Below, in pieces: positions 1 through 9,449 of a stretch of DNA of 20,645 nucleotides (positions are counted from its first letter, which is position 1; each line of letters begins with the position of its first letter). A model generated the notes under the pieces. The model saw only the letters and a list, made by a program, of their open reading frames with translations, did not search any database and was not told where the DNA came from. The DNA comes from Paramacrobiotus richtersi. Taxonomy: Eukaryota; Tardigrada; Eutardigrada; Parachela; Macrobiotidae. A program made the position numbers and the translations under genes. The stretch covers positions 1 through 20,645 of the forward strand of contig JAQGAU010001204.1 in assembly GCA_034698045.1 (NCBI GenBank), in the 5' to 3' direction.

Positions 1-119
1 GCAACAGCCAGCCGTTGCGCGCACAAACGGATTTCTGGACACTGTTTATTGAAGTTTTGGTTATTATAAACAACAACGTAGCTTGTTGAGAACCTTACAG
101 GTACGCAGCTGCCCTGTTT

Positions 120-332
120 TTACCAATCGTTGTGACGTGGGAAGAATACAGCCTTAATTTCATCGACTGCTGCTGTATCAGTATTAATACCCTTTCGATA
201 GATAAGTAACTTATCTATGATGTCTGTTGCTTTTGTCGCTAGCTTTTTTATGTGCTTGTTGAGTTTGAGTTTATTCATCAGTAGCCAAGCCAACAAGTGG
301 CACTCAAGGGCTAGTGGATTGTTACGTAATAT
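120..332 (-). other. Possible terminal exon, unknown protein
   Basis: A minus-strand frame ends in TAA at 120 and encodes a charged, mixed-composition tail of about 70 residues that includes KLATKATDIIDKLLIYRKG. A possible acceptor (ccactag) lies near 312. Composition is more protein-like than the surrounding AT-rich sequence, but there is no recognisable domain and no partner exon was found. It may be a shadow frame. No function is proposed. Confidence 0.2.
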
Positions 333-420
333 TAATGCGATATAATATAATCTCCACGGACACTGGAGTTTGCACATTATGCGGACCGTTTTTGCGCTAC
401 GATATTTATTGCATGATATG

Positions 421-480
421 TTTTGATGTTGTTCGTACATATGTATGTTGTGTTGTATGTATGTTTGTGTTGTGTTGTGC
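421..480. repeat. TG-rich simple sequence
   Basis: A degenerate tract of TGTTG, TATG and TGTGT steps on the plus strand. It is low-complexity sequence and explains the short cysteine- and valine-rich frames that cross it. Confidence 0.5.
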
Positions 481-990
481 TATAGTGTTTGAATGGGTTA
501 TTTTTACAAACATTTCCGAAAAACCTTTCTTTCACACATTTCATCGGGTTTTCCTGTTTTAAAATGGGCTCCAAACGTGATTAAAACGGAATATTGTAAC
601 ACAAGTATTCCAGTTATTTATTAGTTGGCATGGATTTTGACAGCTCGTGATGTTCCCTTATTAATGTAAGTATAACAAACTCGTAGTGCACTGGCAAAAG
701 CCACCATAAAGCTGACGTATAAATCAACCAATAAAATGCACACTAAATCAGTTTCACTGATCATCGACAGAGCTTTTTCTAGTTCGGATACCGAATGTTT
801 TGGAATGTTGTGTGATGTATGTGCATACATATATAACGATTTGAACCGCTATCCTGTGTTCCCGACGATTGGTTTTGCAGCTTTTCTGAAACTCAACTTT
901 TCCGGTTGCTTTGTTGCTTTCCCGCAAAAAGCACCATAGATTCAACGTTCACCTAGCCTATGGTTGCTTTTCTTGTATTCTCTCCTCCAG

Positions 991-1130
991 TTTTGGAAAT
1001 CAGGCAAATCAGTGCATTTGATGAATGCGTTGTTGACGACTACCAGTAGCTGCATCAATTACGGCAGTAAAGTTAGCTTTCGGATTGCTCGGGCATACAG
1101 TACACTTGTACTAAAACGTTGTGCAAATGC
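991..1130 (+). other. Possible exon upstream of the 1226 unit
   Basis: A good acceptor (pyrimidine tract, then ctcctccag ending at 990) precedes an open plus-strand frame beginning FWKSGKSVHLMNALL and continuing through KVSFRIARAY. No donor was found that would join it in phase to the exon at 1226, so the 3' end is uncertain. A weakly similar stretch (RFLASAY) occurs near 2625, upstream of the second paralogous unit, which hints that the duplication extends this far. Function unknown. Confidence 0.2.
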
Positions 1131-1225
1131 CTCCTTTTCTCACTTATGTTTTTTTGTAGGGGGCGTGAAGTTTTCATCATCACTCCTTTCTCACATTTCT
1201 CACTGTCTTTTTCTTATAACCTAAG

Positions 1226-1682
1226 CTTCGGAATCGGAATTCATCTCGCGATCCTGCCAGTTGTACGGACTGCTGCGTAAGAAAGCTTCCTGCAGGAGTG
1301 AATCGACAGTATTTTACATTTTTTGCATCCGTTGTCGATTAGATTGACCTGATCTTTGCTACATAGGTACAAGCAAAAAGGTCCGGAAGCGGTTCGCGCG
1401 GGTAATGTGCTTTATTACCTGCCTTACAAGACAGTAAAATACATACGAGTAGAGTTAAGGTGTCATGATCAGATTCTCAGTGCTCAGATTCTGGAGCCGA
1501 CAGAAACCTTCCCAAAACATCGGCTCGCAACTCAGGAAGTATTTGCGGCCGTGTTAAATCCCACTTCTGCGCAATATGGAGATCTGCATTTCGAAAGTCC
1601 AAATGAAAGCGTATTGAAAAGCCTGTTCCGTATAAATTTTGCACTTTTACTGCAACTGCGCAAAGCTATCGCGGAGTGGTGA
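1226..1682 (+). CDS. Unknown protein, two 3' exons (paralog 1)
   Basis: Two exons: 1226-1276, preceded by a pyrimidine-rich tract ending in AG, and 1367-1682, ending in TGA. The intron (1277-1366, 90 bp) begins GTAAGA and ends ATAG. The first exon reads FGIGIHLAILPVVRTA and leaves two bases, which the single leading G of the second exon completes, so the phase fits. The second exon continues YKQKGPEAVRAGNVLYYLP and runs about 105 codons. A diverged copy of the same exon-intron-exon unit lies at 2733-3008. The shared motif YKQKGPEA keeps its residues with third-position changes (AAG/AAA, AAA/AAG), as expected of sequence that was once protein-coding. No known domain was recognised; upstream exons and the start codon were not found. 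Confidence 0.5.
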
Positions 1683-2191
1683 AAGGTCATTGTGTAGAAC
1701 AAATCTATATAATAATATACACGAAAATTCTAGGTTTGGAACATCGCTGTCTGAACCGTTTGACAGTCGGCTCGCAATGCGAGCGAATGGGAATACTATT
1801 TGCTTTTAGTAACACCAGATTAGGAAATCGGTCGGTGGCCCTTCAGAGCTGAACATCAACAATATGTCGCTGACCCCAGCTGACAATATCGTGTGACGGG
1901 GAACGAGTACACGGGCGTATAGCAAGATCCTCATAATGACCACAATATCCGACCATGGTCCGAGTGGCCAGCGCATACGCACTCAGAGCGCCGTATACAG
2001 GGAGAGAAAAGGAAATACCGTAAACCGAGCGGATATATATCATATTATACTGTAAAAGGGTGACCAAAAACCGGCAAGGAGATGGACTTCCCTTCGCAAT
2101 TCGTATGTACATGCTCGTTTATCTCGTACGCTACATACGTACATAATATTATCATTAGACGCAGGTATAACACCCATTTTACTCATTATAG
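1683..2191. other. No confident gene between paralog 1 and the 2192 fragment
   Basis: Short open frames occur on both strands: plus near 1734-1850, and minus 1843-2112 ending IVDVQL. None has a matching partner exon. A possible donor (CAATTC then gtatgt, about 2101-2106) precedes the acceptor at 2190-2191, so the upstream end of the 2192 fragment's gene may lie here. Confidence 0.3.
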
Positions 2192-2385
2192 TAACCACCC
2201 AAATAATTTCGGGAAACGGGAGGCTAGCCATGCAAATGAGATCCACCTGAGAGCACTGGGTCCGCAATCTTTTTGTCTGGGACGGGCGTTCGCTGATGCT
2301 TTCGTATGAAAGATCACATGACGAGCTGAAGAATCTGGCAAAAGTTCCGATTTTTCCCACCGAGACTGCAGTTCTATGCGGATAG
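2192..2385 (+). pseudogene. Possible sulfotransferase-like C-terminal fragment, frameshifted
   Basis: After the acceptor tcattatag (ending 2191) a frame reads NHPNNFGKREASHANEIHL. About 2245-2253 the coding sense moves to another frame, in which a 44-codon stretch runs from 2251 to TAG at 2383-2385. That stretch includes WVRNLFVWDGRSLMLSYE and ends in a CG pair. The order tryptophan, two-strand hydrophobic stretch ending in YE, then a leucine- and lysine-rich helix resembles the end of the WSCD/P-loop sulfotransferase fold, where a YEDL-type motif is typical. This is a resemblance by eye and was not tested by a search. The frame change suggests a pseudogene, or a small intron I have misjudged. 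Confidence 0.3.
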
Positions 2386-2732
2386 TTGATAAATGACAAT
2401 CATGTTCTCTTGTTTTTAATTCGGACGCTGTGCTTCAGACATACTGACAGCAAAACGGAATGCGACAATCCGAATCGGATTGTGGCCGGCGTTGGCAAAA
2501 TGCATCACACTAACCATGCATATCGTCGTACAAGTAGTGTAGTAGCTTCTGTGTGTGCTGGTCAATTCTCCCGAAGAGTTACCATAATATGTATGCACTA
2601 GGCAGGAATATGATAGTAACGATGCGTTTTCTGGCTTCTGCATATCGGTGCAGTTTTAGCGTACATACTCGTTTACGTGTGCCTTTTCGCAGTACATATA
2701 CTTTTATGTTTTTCTTGTTTGGTGTTTGTTAG

Positions 2733-3008
2733 AATTTGGCGTCCAAATTCGGCCCAGCTGTCAGCTGCTTCTACGTACACCAACTGGTAAGAAATGCATC
2801 GACTTCATTCACATTTAGCTGCTAATGTTATTATGTACCTGATACATCCGTTGCCGTTAGACTGGGTGCAGATATTGGCTACAAACAAAAGGGTCCGGAA
2901 GCGTTGAAGGCCTTCGCGGCGAATCGGCTGTACTTCGTATATCCGTCGCTGGATGCCGTCATATCACATAATAAGTCACATAATAATGATAATGTCGTTG
3001 CAAAGTAG
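2733..3008 (+). CDS. Unknown protein, two 3' exons (paralog 2)
   Basis: Exon 2733-2786 follows gtttgttag and ends at a GTAAGA donor. Exon 2872-3008 follows gggtgcag and ends in TAG. The intron is 85 bp. The first exon reads FGVQIRPSCQLLLRTPT and leaves one base, completed by the AT that opens the second exon, giving DIGYKQKGPEALKAFAANR. This parallels paralog 1 residue by residue at FG, I, RT and YKQKGPEA. The two introns also share a block (catccgttg.cg.ttag) just before the acceptor. The protein ends about 60 codons earlier than paralog 1, in a low-complexity SHNKSHNND tail, so it is probably truncated. Function unknown. Confidence 0.45.
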
Positions 3009-4180
3009 TTTTTCTTAATGTTTCTTCACCCTTGTTGTAAATTTCTCTCGTGAAATTTGTACCTGTATCTGTAACTCTGCTTTCATGTGCTTTTTAGTAT
3101 AAGTAGTTGTGACCGCAGTCATGGAAGGCACGGATACATTACCACGGCCATCATTATGGATCGATGTTTTCTTGTAGGCTATACAGTGGTGCCCAGCCAA
3201 CTTGTACCAACGGGTTTCAGTCTCTCTTCCCGCCCACCATGAAGTCCTATAACCACGTTTTAGTAGTATTCCAAAAGCCCATTAATTTCACTACCTTACA
3301 TGGTAATTTCGGTTGCTTTTCCCAGGTGACAGGATTTTTTTACAAATTTTAAACTAAGTCAGGCCAGTTGCTTAAACTTACCTGACCCGTAATTTGCTCC
3401 TTGTCAGCAATAGTAAAACAAATTCGCCGAAATTTCAGAACGTATATTTGTTAGCCATTTTATGTTTAGTTAGTAGAACATTCATCCGCGCTCTACAGGG
3501 AAGCAAGAAAGACAAATTGTGAGCCACTGTCCATCTGCTGAGAGCGGTAATGCTACCGACAGGGCTGGACTTGACCAGTGGTTGTTTTGACCTTTGTCAT
3601 GCGACCCGATGAACCTTCACGGGATTGTTTTTGTAATCCGGCTGCAGAGGACGAACCCGAGCATCGGTTTAATGCTGACTCCACGACGTGTACGCAGTTG
3701 TACCAAATGTACTGCGCTTTGAATCCTCCACGCATGTTTTAGTTACAATTGCTTGAGGATCTTTTTATCAAAATATTCAAATTTTCTAACCCGGACGTGG
3801 ACCCTGTGACATCATCCCATTCCCGTGTCTCCCGCAGAGGATAAGCCACGTTTCAAATTTTTCCGGTATGATAAAATTCTGTATTTACCTGTTTTCCGGT
3901 TTGTACGCGTCTCCCGCTTCGCTCTCTCAGCGTTTTCGTTTCCATTTGATCGGACGGTTTTTTGCAATAACTTATTGGGTTGTAGTTTGTGTTTTTCTTC
4001 CTTGGTGACGATGTTTCACGTTCAGGATATTTCAGTTACGTGTGCCTGTTGTTCTTGCGTCTTACTTTGGTGTGAACTACAGCCGGTGTTTTAACTGCTA
4101 TACCGCTTTGACAACATCTTTTGTTGATCGTGGCATTAATTCCACGACAAAAAGAAAAGTTAGAACAAATAAAGTTTATC
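3009..4180. other. Intergenic, no confident gene
   Basis: Mostly AT-rich plus-strand sequence. Two small exon-like stretches stand out. One starts after ctgcag near 3645 and reads AEDEPEHRFNADSTTC before a TAG at 3740-3742. The other, after cccgcag at 3836, reads AEDKPRFKFFRYDK within a frame to 4094. They share the start gcAGAGGA and could be diverged copies, but neither has a matching partner exon. I assign no function. Confidence 0.25.
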
Positions 4181-4627
4181 TTAACGTTCCCCTCCATCCA
4201 CGGTTCCGAGAACAGAAGCCGCATTTCCGCGTTGAATTTCCAGAGAAAGACGCTGTCGTAGGTACTCATCAGACCGCCGTTCGCCCGTGTTTTTCTTGAG
4301 ACGGTTCGCTATTTCTTCAATCAGGGAAATTGCCGATGGTCTCCATGCACCGAACGTCTCGAAACCAAGCGGTTCAAAGAGGCAGCACCCTTCCAAATAT
4401 GAGTATGACCGGCGTTTCTTCTTTTCCGATTGTTCGGCGGCCGATGCGGGGGTGGTGGCAGTGGTTTTCAGATGACATTGGCAGACAGTATCGACACAGG
4501 TTGCATCCAACGCTAAACAAGGGCCTTGCTTCCACGCGAAGGTGCTGTGATCGTCTGGACGCTCTTCCGATGGGTGGGATGTTCCTCTTGGCTCGAGCAT
4601 GGAGGGAATGTCACCAATCGCAATCAC
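4181..4627 (-). mobile_element. Retroelement polyprotein C-terminal fragment (copy 1)
   Basis: A minus-strand frame of about 148 codons ends in TAA at 4181-4183. From N to C it shows W..GPCLALDATCVDTV, an alanine/serine stretch, S-E-K-K-K, FEPLGFETFGAW, then LRQRLSLEIQRGNA..LGTV. The same order of motifs occurs in the copies at 12368 and 20078. As I know them, such tails follow the reverse transcriptase domain in many uncharacterised invertebrate retroelement proteins; the acidic D.T strand and the later E..G.W helix suggest a nuclease-like fold. That assignment is inference. The frame stops at the 5' side with no reverse transcriptase visible, so this is a 5'-truncated relic. The 5' boundary is approximate. 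Confidence 0.6.
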
Positions 4628-5295
4628 TTATCGCAACATGTGAAATAAAGACGATTTATCGTTAGTAAACAACTTACCAAGAAAATGTAATATCAGTGAG
4701 GCTCGCAGACGTTGCGCTTATGTTATCGATCTTCGCAGATATTGTACCTAGATATTGGAAAGCATAGTGCAGTGGCACAAAACTGCTTCATTGTTGCCGT
4801 ATCTTCCGATGCCACACTATAATTACAACCATGCAAATTTCGATTCTTTTTCCGTACATTTCGAATACTACATGCATAAAATAAAGCAAACAACAGATGA
4901 TTAAAATTAAACAGATGAATCAATTTAAATAAACCAAAAGAATATCCACCACAACAATTACGGAATTGCTAGTTATATTTTCACAGTAGACTTAGCGAAA
5001 CTGTATGCGAAAACTGGTCTGACTGCGAAAACAAAAAATCTAAAAAGCTACGGGACATTGAACTGGGTGAATTGGGAATTACTGGAAAAGATGTAGCCAG
5101 ACATTAAGATCTATGTAACTATTCATGTTTTAGATTATGTGTGGTCGAAGTTAGGTAGTTTGCTCCTTTATGAGTATGTATTTATTTATAATACGGCCAG
5201 CACAGTACGCTTTCCGTTTCTTGCATCTTGATACGTACATTATACACTTGTACAGTAGTACAAGTATTCCAGTTTTTACTGATTTTTTCCTTGTA
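4628..5295. other. AT-rich spacer, nothing recognised
   Basis: No exon with matched borders and no repeat arms were seen. The stretch near 5258 (caagtattccagtt) repeats a stretch near 602, which suggests an old duplication. Confidence 0.35.
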
Positions 5296-5343
5296 TGAGA
5301 GGCTTTTGGGAGAAAAATTCGCCTACTACCAGCTGCACAAACC
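5296..5343 (+). other. Possible third relic of the paralog exon
   Basis: A short stretch containing aaattcg, then cagctgc, then a GTAAGAAA donor at about 5344 resembles the end of the exon at 2733-2786 and its donor. It is too short and diverged to be sure. The coding frame is not preserved. Confidence 0.2.
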
Positions 5344-5504
5344 GGTAAGAAACTCGTTCTCCGTCGGTCGAGATTAGGCACGATCCAAGACAAACTCCGT
5401 ACAGCGGGGTCCTCAGGTTCGAATCACCCTGTTATACTACTTTCACCCATTTTCCTGACCACTGTACTGTTCTTTACCTCTAGTTTCCCGCGTCACTCCC
5501 TGAT

Positions 5505-5765
5505 CTACCATGGTGTACCCTGCTTTACTCCTGGCGTAACCACTGTACTCTGCTTTAACCCGGTTTTCTCTGCACTACCATGCTGTACTCTACTTTACGA
5601 AGCTGTATTCTGCCTTGCCTCGCTGTTCTCTGCTTTATATTACTCCTGGTTTGACTACTGTACTCTGCTTTACCACGCTGTAATCTGCCTTGCTGCGCTG
5701 TCCTCTGCTTTACTTCCGGTTTGACCACTGTATTCTGTTTGCCACGCTGTACTCTGCTTTACTCT
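5505..5765. repeat. Degenerate 19-20 bp minisatellite
   Basis: About a dozen imperfect copies of a unit close to CTGTACTCTGCTTTACCACG run through this stretch. Some units are lengthened by insertions such as ctcctggtttgac. The clearest consecutive copies are at about 5660-5765. It stops some 25 bp short of the foldback element at 5791. Confidence 0.75.
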
Positions 5766-5790
5766 AATCTTTACTCGATTACATAATATA

Positions 5791-5967
5791 ATGGCGCCGA
5801 CCATAAGGGCGCGTAACATTTGGGCGCGGCCAGAATGGCGCGGCAACATTTGGCAACCGTGAATAAAACGGCGCCGCTACCAAAACGGCGCGTTTACCAA
5901 AAGGGCGCCGTTAACAAATTGGCGCACTTAACAAAATGGCGGCGTAAAAAACTGGCGCGCTTACTAA
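5791..5967 (+). repeat. Left inverted arm of the foldback element
   Basis: Contains around ten NGGCG cores. From about 5855 the spacing settles to 17 bp, with units such as ACCAAAACGGCGCGTTT. One unit near 5934 (AAAATGGCGGC) equals the vertebrate YY1 consensus. The similarity to a regulatory site is an observation, not evidence of binding. Confidence 0.8.
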
Positions 5968-6029
5968 ACCAAGAAGAAACCAAGAAGAAACTAACAAACC
6001 AAGAATACATAAACAAGAACTACAGTTTC

Positions 6030-6187
6030 ACCAAGAATGTAAACCAAGAAACTAAGACTAGAAACAGGAATATAAACCAAGCAAAATGGTTTAACCAAGA
6101 ATGTAAACTAAGAAAAAGAGCAACCAAAAACATATAAATTAAGAAAAAAAAATTAACCAAGAATGTAAAAGAAGAAAAAGAGCACTG
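6030..6187 (+). repeat. Internal purine-rich repeats of the foldback element
   Basis: The string aaccaagaatgtaaa occurs three times (about 6031, 6092 and 6154), spaced 61-62 bp. The last two copies are followed by aagaaaaagagca. The remaining centre is also A-rich, with many ccaagaa words, which suggests that the core grew by tandem duplication. Confidence 0.6.
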
Positions 6188-6399
6188 TACAGGACTGTAA
6201 AATGACGAAAATGAAGAAGATAAAGCAACCATCTAAAAGTAAGAAAATGAGCAAAAACTAGTTGAAAGAACATGCTGCGAACTAAACTATTAGCCAGGAA
6301 GTAAACGCACCCGTTTGAAGCACTGAGTACTGACAAATCACAAAGAAATACGCGACTTCACAAATCATAAAATGAATGCTGCACGAAATTGTTGACATT

Positions 6400-6571
6400 G
6401 TTGCGCCATTTAAGGTACGCCGCCATTTTGCTAAGCGCGCCATTTTGGCAACGGCGCCCTTTTGGTTAACGCGCCGTTCTGGTGACCGCGCCATTCTGTT
6501 CACGGTTCCTAAATGTCGCCGCGCCGTTCTGGCCGCGCCCAAATGTTACGCGCCCTTATAGTCGGCGCCAT
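6400..6571 (-). repeat. Right inverted arm of the foldback element
   Basis: Reverse complement of the left arm with scattered substitutions (actataagg for accataagg, gaacgg for gaatgg). The 17-bp subunits are in the same order. The arms are close but not identical, so the insertion is not brand new. Confidence 0.8.
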
Positions 6572-6587
6572 TACGGAGTGCTACGAA

Positions 6588-6957
6588 TCACAACGACTCG
6601 ACTGGTTCACATAAAAAATTTTTGCACATATCAAATAATATCAGATACAAAACAAAGAAAAAATCTGGCGAAAACAGGGGTCAACCCGGTTTCGTTCGCA
6701 GTCATTTAATGTCAGTGTATGTGACACGGAAACAACCATAAAATTTCGGATGGATTGCGAAATTCCAACAACATGAAGTGACAACACTACGGAACCTCCT
6801 TGGAGATAACCAATCAGTAAAGCACAAATGATTCCGAGAGTTATTTCCACCAGCGTGTGCAGGGTCGGATGCCGTTCTGCAAACGGTGCATTTCGCCTGG
6901 TGTCGCTTACTTCCGTTTAGGACCCAACTTGATGATCTTCTCCGGATTGTTCATCCT
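6588..6957 (-). repeat. Dispersed repeat, copy A
   Basis: Aligns by eye with 14888-15272. Shared blocks include tcacaacgactcgactg, aacaaccat near a run of attcgga, and the gene-proximal acttccgtttaggacccaactt. On the minus strand this is the sequence just 3' of the exon group at 6958-8210, so it probably belongs to the duplicated gene's 3' region. A minus-strand frame here reads ERHPTLHTLVEITLGIICAL, a hydrophobic stretch matched in copy B by ERHPTL-type residues. Whether that stretch is translated is unknown. The foldback element lies directly beside the copy at its low-coordinate end. Confidence 0.6.
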
Positions 6958-7143
6958 TTAATCGTATACTACGGCCAAGATGTCGATAAGTTTTTCGTCC
7001 AGTTCTTTCGTTTCGGCAACGGCGGATAATGATCTCTTGTCTTCAGCAGGCTCTCCAGTTTGGAAACCGTGATATCACCCTCGATTCACAGAAACTGCTT
7101 CCAGAATTTCTCGCTGATCCCACTATTTTCTTGGAGCTCGTTT
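6958..7143 (-). pseudogene. Last exon of coiled-coil gene, broken
   Basis: After the acceptor ttgttcag (exon from 7143) the minus strand reads NELQENSGISEKFWKQFL, then TGA, then IEGDITVSKLESLLKTRD. A frame change near 7022 is followed by AVAETKELDEKLIDILAVVY and TAA (6958-6960). The pieces form one plausible heptad-rich helix once the stop and shift are ignored, so the exon is probably a relic. The exon does not connect to 7537-7596 in a clean open phase. Copy B (near 15245-15290) keeps the DEKLI end and a stop at the same place. Confidence 0.4.
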
Positions 7144-7536
7144 CTGAACAACGTAATGCTTATGGTTTGGAGGCGGGTGGCAAAAGCCCAATACAAGAAA
7201 TCGTCTCGCGTGAAACACAACAAATTACAATTTCAACAAGCAGATGTGATTACAAATCTGATGGCAACACTGCCTGCTGAATATTAACCGATAATCGAAA
7301 AAAAACTTAATCATACAGAATTGCAAAATTCCAACAAAACTGCCAAGCAATTAGCACATTAATTAAAACATCATGTTAGGCCAGTTCAAAATTTTTGGGA
7401 ATATCTGCGTTCGGGTAATAGGTTTTTAGGAATAAATTCAGTTGATTAATTTAATAATTAATCTAGGAAAAACATTTAAACATCTTCCATACAACCCGTC
7501 CGGACTAATTTTATGATTTTTTTATGTTTGTCCCAC

Positions 7537-8210
7537 CTTGTAAATCGCCGTGAAGCGCGCAGTATTCTGCAGTCTAGCGAGTTTATCGCGCAGATTCTGA
7601 AAATAAATTGAAAAATGAATATTCATGAAGTAGTACTAAAATACGACCACCGTGCGCAACATACCTGCTCCGCTCTTGCGACGGCGAAAATGGCCGCTTC
7701 CGCAGGCTGAAGTTCCCGTTCACTGTGCTTCTCCAACCCTTCGCGTTGCACTTTCAGCCGCTCGGCCAGTGGTTGTTGTTCCGCTTCTGCTCGGTCCGCC
7801 TGCAACTGCCGGCACTCCTGGAGGTGCACTTCAGCGAAGGCTTGCCGACGCCATCCAATCATAACTTCCTGTTCGGCGAGGTCAAATTTCTTCTCGACTA
7901 CATCCTAAAAATCCCAAATATGTACGTGTTTTAATTTCGGGAAAGCACGTCATTAAAAAAATTCACGACATGAATTATAGTGCAGTACCTGAAAACAGTG
8001 AAACGACAGCCTCAAATATCAATGCCTGGTGGAGATCTGCGCTGCACATACCGGAGACTGTGCAACGGTTTATTCGCGCTTTCGCAGCAAACGTACCTCT
8101 TTTATATCAAGAATGCGCCGTTCCTGAAAGCGCTCCTGCGCAAGGGCTCGACGGCGACCGCAAATGATAAAATCCTGTTCTGCGAGATACAGTTTCTTTT
8201 CCGCCACATC
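7537..8210 (-). CDS. Coiled-coil protein fragment, three phase-0 exons
   Basis: Minus-strand exons 8210-8097 (38 codons), 7904-7665 (80 codons) and 7596-7537 (20 codons) are each an exact multiple of three. Acceptors are gattttcag, gatttttag and tattttcag; donors are gtacgt, gtatgt and gtggga. The introns are 192 and 68 bp. All three exons are open and join in phase 0. The first two open with related words, DVAEKKLYLAEQD and DVVEKKFDLAEQE, so one arose from the other by exon duplication. The residues are rich in E, Q, R, L and A with heptad spacing (LKVQREGLEKHSEREL), indicating a coiled coil. No catalytic motif is visible. It may be a living gene piece or part of a pseudogene, given the damaged exon that follows at 7143. 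Confidence 0.55.
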
Positions 8211-8303
8211 CTGAAAATCCCAAATATTAAGGCCTGGTGGAGATATGCACTGCACGGGTTGTGACCGTGCAACGTTGTATTCGCGCTTTCGCAGCAAAGG
8301 CGC

Positions 8304-8336
8304 TTTTATATCAAGGATGTGGCTTAATTCTTGTGC
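8304..8336 (-). pseudogene. Third, degenerate copy of the duplicated exon end
   Basis: The minus strand reads AQELSHILDIK, matching AQERFQERRILDIKE at the end of the 8097-8210 exon, followed by the same intron start sequence (tttgctgcgaaagcgcgaata) but with the donor GT lost (cgcc in place of aggtac). It shows a tandem duplication of exon plus intron of roughly 205 bp. Confidence 0.5.
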
Positions 8337-8339
8337 ATA

Positions 8340-8909
8340 TAAATTTGTTACCACCGGGAGTTTGAATCGTGCCTTCTGTATACGAGGTCTTATTTTGATT
8401 TTTATTTTACAAAATCAGTCTGCTACGAAAACAGGAGCTCGCCACTTACCGCGTTTAAGTCGGTACCGCGGTTCTGATAGGAACCGACTCTTCAGTCTGT
8501 CGCCGGTCAATAAGATCCATACCCTGGAGTACCGACTTCAAAGCGCGATTTAGAAAAACATCAGGGGTGACTAGAATATCTCGGGTATCAAGCAAAAAAG
8601 CGTACAGAAAACATTCGAAGCCACAACACAACGGTCATCTCCCCCAATCACCGAAACACGATTTCGACTCACCGCTAAGTTGAAAGCCTTAGGTCAGGGT
8701 TGACTTCTGGGCATATAACACCGCAACCATTGCAGCATACTCTTTGGGAATTTTGGGCAAGCCGTCACCTGACTTTGCAGAAGAAACCGCAAAAAGCACC
8801 CGATGAACAGAACATCAGAACAAATGCAAATGTACATGAGCTGGTTCGATAATCAGGCACAAATTTGAAAGCGGAAACAGCTACAACAAATTTGCTGCAT
8901 TTGACTTAC
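8340..8909. other. Spacer with unassigned exon-like stretches
   Basis: Two minus-strand stretches look coding. One, at about 8455-8555, reads ALKSVLQGMDLIDRRQTEES and meets TAA six bases before a gtaagt donor. The other, at about 8698-8780, reads SGDGLPKIPKEYAAMVAVLY before a stop. Neither joins its neighbours in a clean phase. They may be further decayed exons of the same minus-strand gene. Confidence 0.25.
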
Positions 8910-9140
8910 TGTCGGTTAAGGATCCAAATTCTGACTGATCCCGAACCGGAACTACTTCCGGCGGCATGCTCTGGTTCGTCCTTCTCCATGAACGAACAAA
9001 TACTCACAGTAGGCAAATCTACGAGAAGAGAAGCGTTGAATACGCAATCACTTTCGATTCTCAAATATTTCAGTGCAACCACGCACTCGTCAAATACGTA
9101 AACATCATTTGGCGCCATTTCCTGCTGAATGTTGGGTCTA
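8910..9140 (-). CDS. Single exon, unknown acidic protein segment
   Basis: Minus-strand exon bounded by ctcacag (acceptor, alternative 12 bases upstream) and GTAAGT (donor). It holds one base, 76 open codons and two bases. It reads NIQQEMAPNDVYVFDECVVA, continues LLVDLPTVSICSFMEKDEPE and ends in a serine/glycine-rich linker. No domain was recognised. It lies between the exon at 9450-9524 and the coiled-coil exons, same strand, but its phase does not fit 9524 directly, so an exon may be missing between them. Confidence 0.35.
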
Positions 9141-9449
9141 CTGTGAGATAAACTGCGGGGCATACTGAGAAATAAACTGTTCGGTGTACAAAACACCAGC
9201 AGAATTGTCGCCCAATGATTTTTAGGTCACACCAAATGCCGAATAATTATGCAAATCACAAACCACACTGAAATCACAAACGCGGAATAATCCCGAACAT
9301 ACCAAACATACTTAATACACCAGATCACTAAAATAAATGTCCACACTTATAAGAAAACTGTATTTTTTATGCTTTTCAACAATTTTACTTTGCGCAAAAG
9401 TTGGACAAAAACTGGGCAAAAAGTAGATGAAATTAGGCAAAGCACTCAC

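Larger units (their letters stand above)
5791..6571. mobile_element. Foldback-type DNA element with long GC-rich inverted arms
   Basis: The first and last approximately 170 bp are inverted copies of one another, starting ATGGCGCCGAC at 5791 and ending GTCGGCGCCAT at 6571, with TA on both sides (5789-5790 and 6572-6573). Each arm is made of 17-18 bp units close to AAAANGGCGCCNTTAAC. The middle is A- and purine-rich and non-coding. No transposase was found, so the element is non-autonomous. A TA target duplication fits Tc1/mariner-like and some other cut-and-paste families; the superfamily cannot be fixed from this copy. Confidence 0.85.

Noticed and set aside
5390-5432. tRNA-like B box (ggttcgaatc), possible tRNA or SINE head
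   Set aside because: The flanking bases do not form a T-arm stem, and no A box lies at the expected distance upstream.
5820-6137. Plus-strand 105-codon frame through the foldback arm
   Set aside because: It is a by-product of the 17-bp repeats and the A-rich centre; the mirror frame appears in the other arm (6282-6542).
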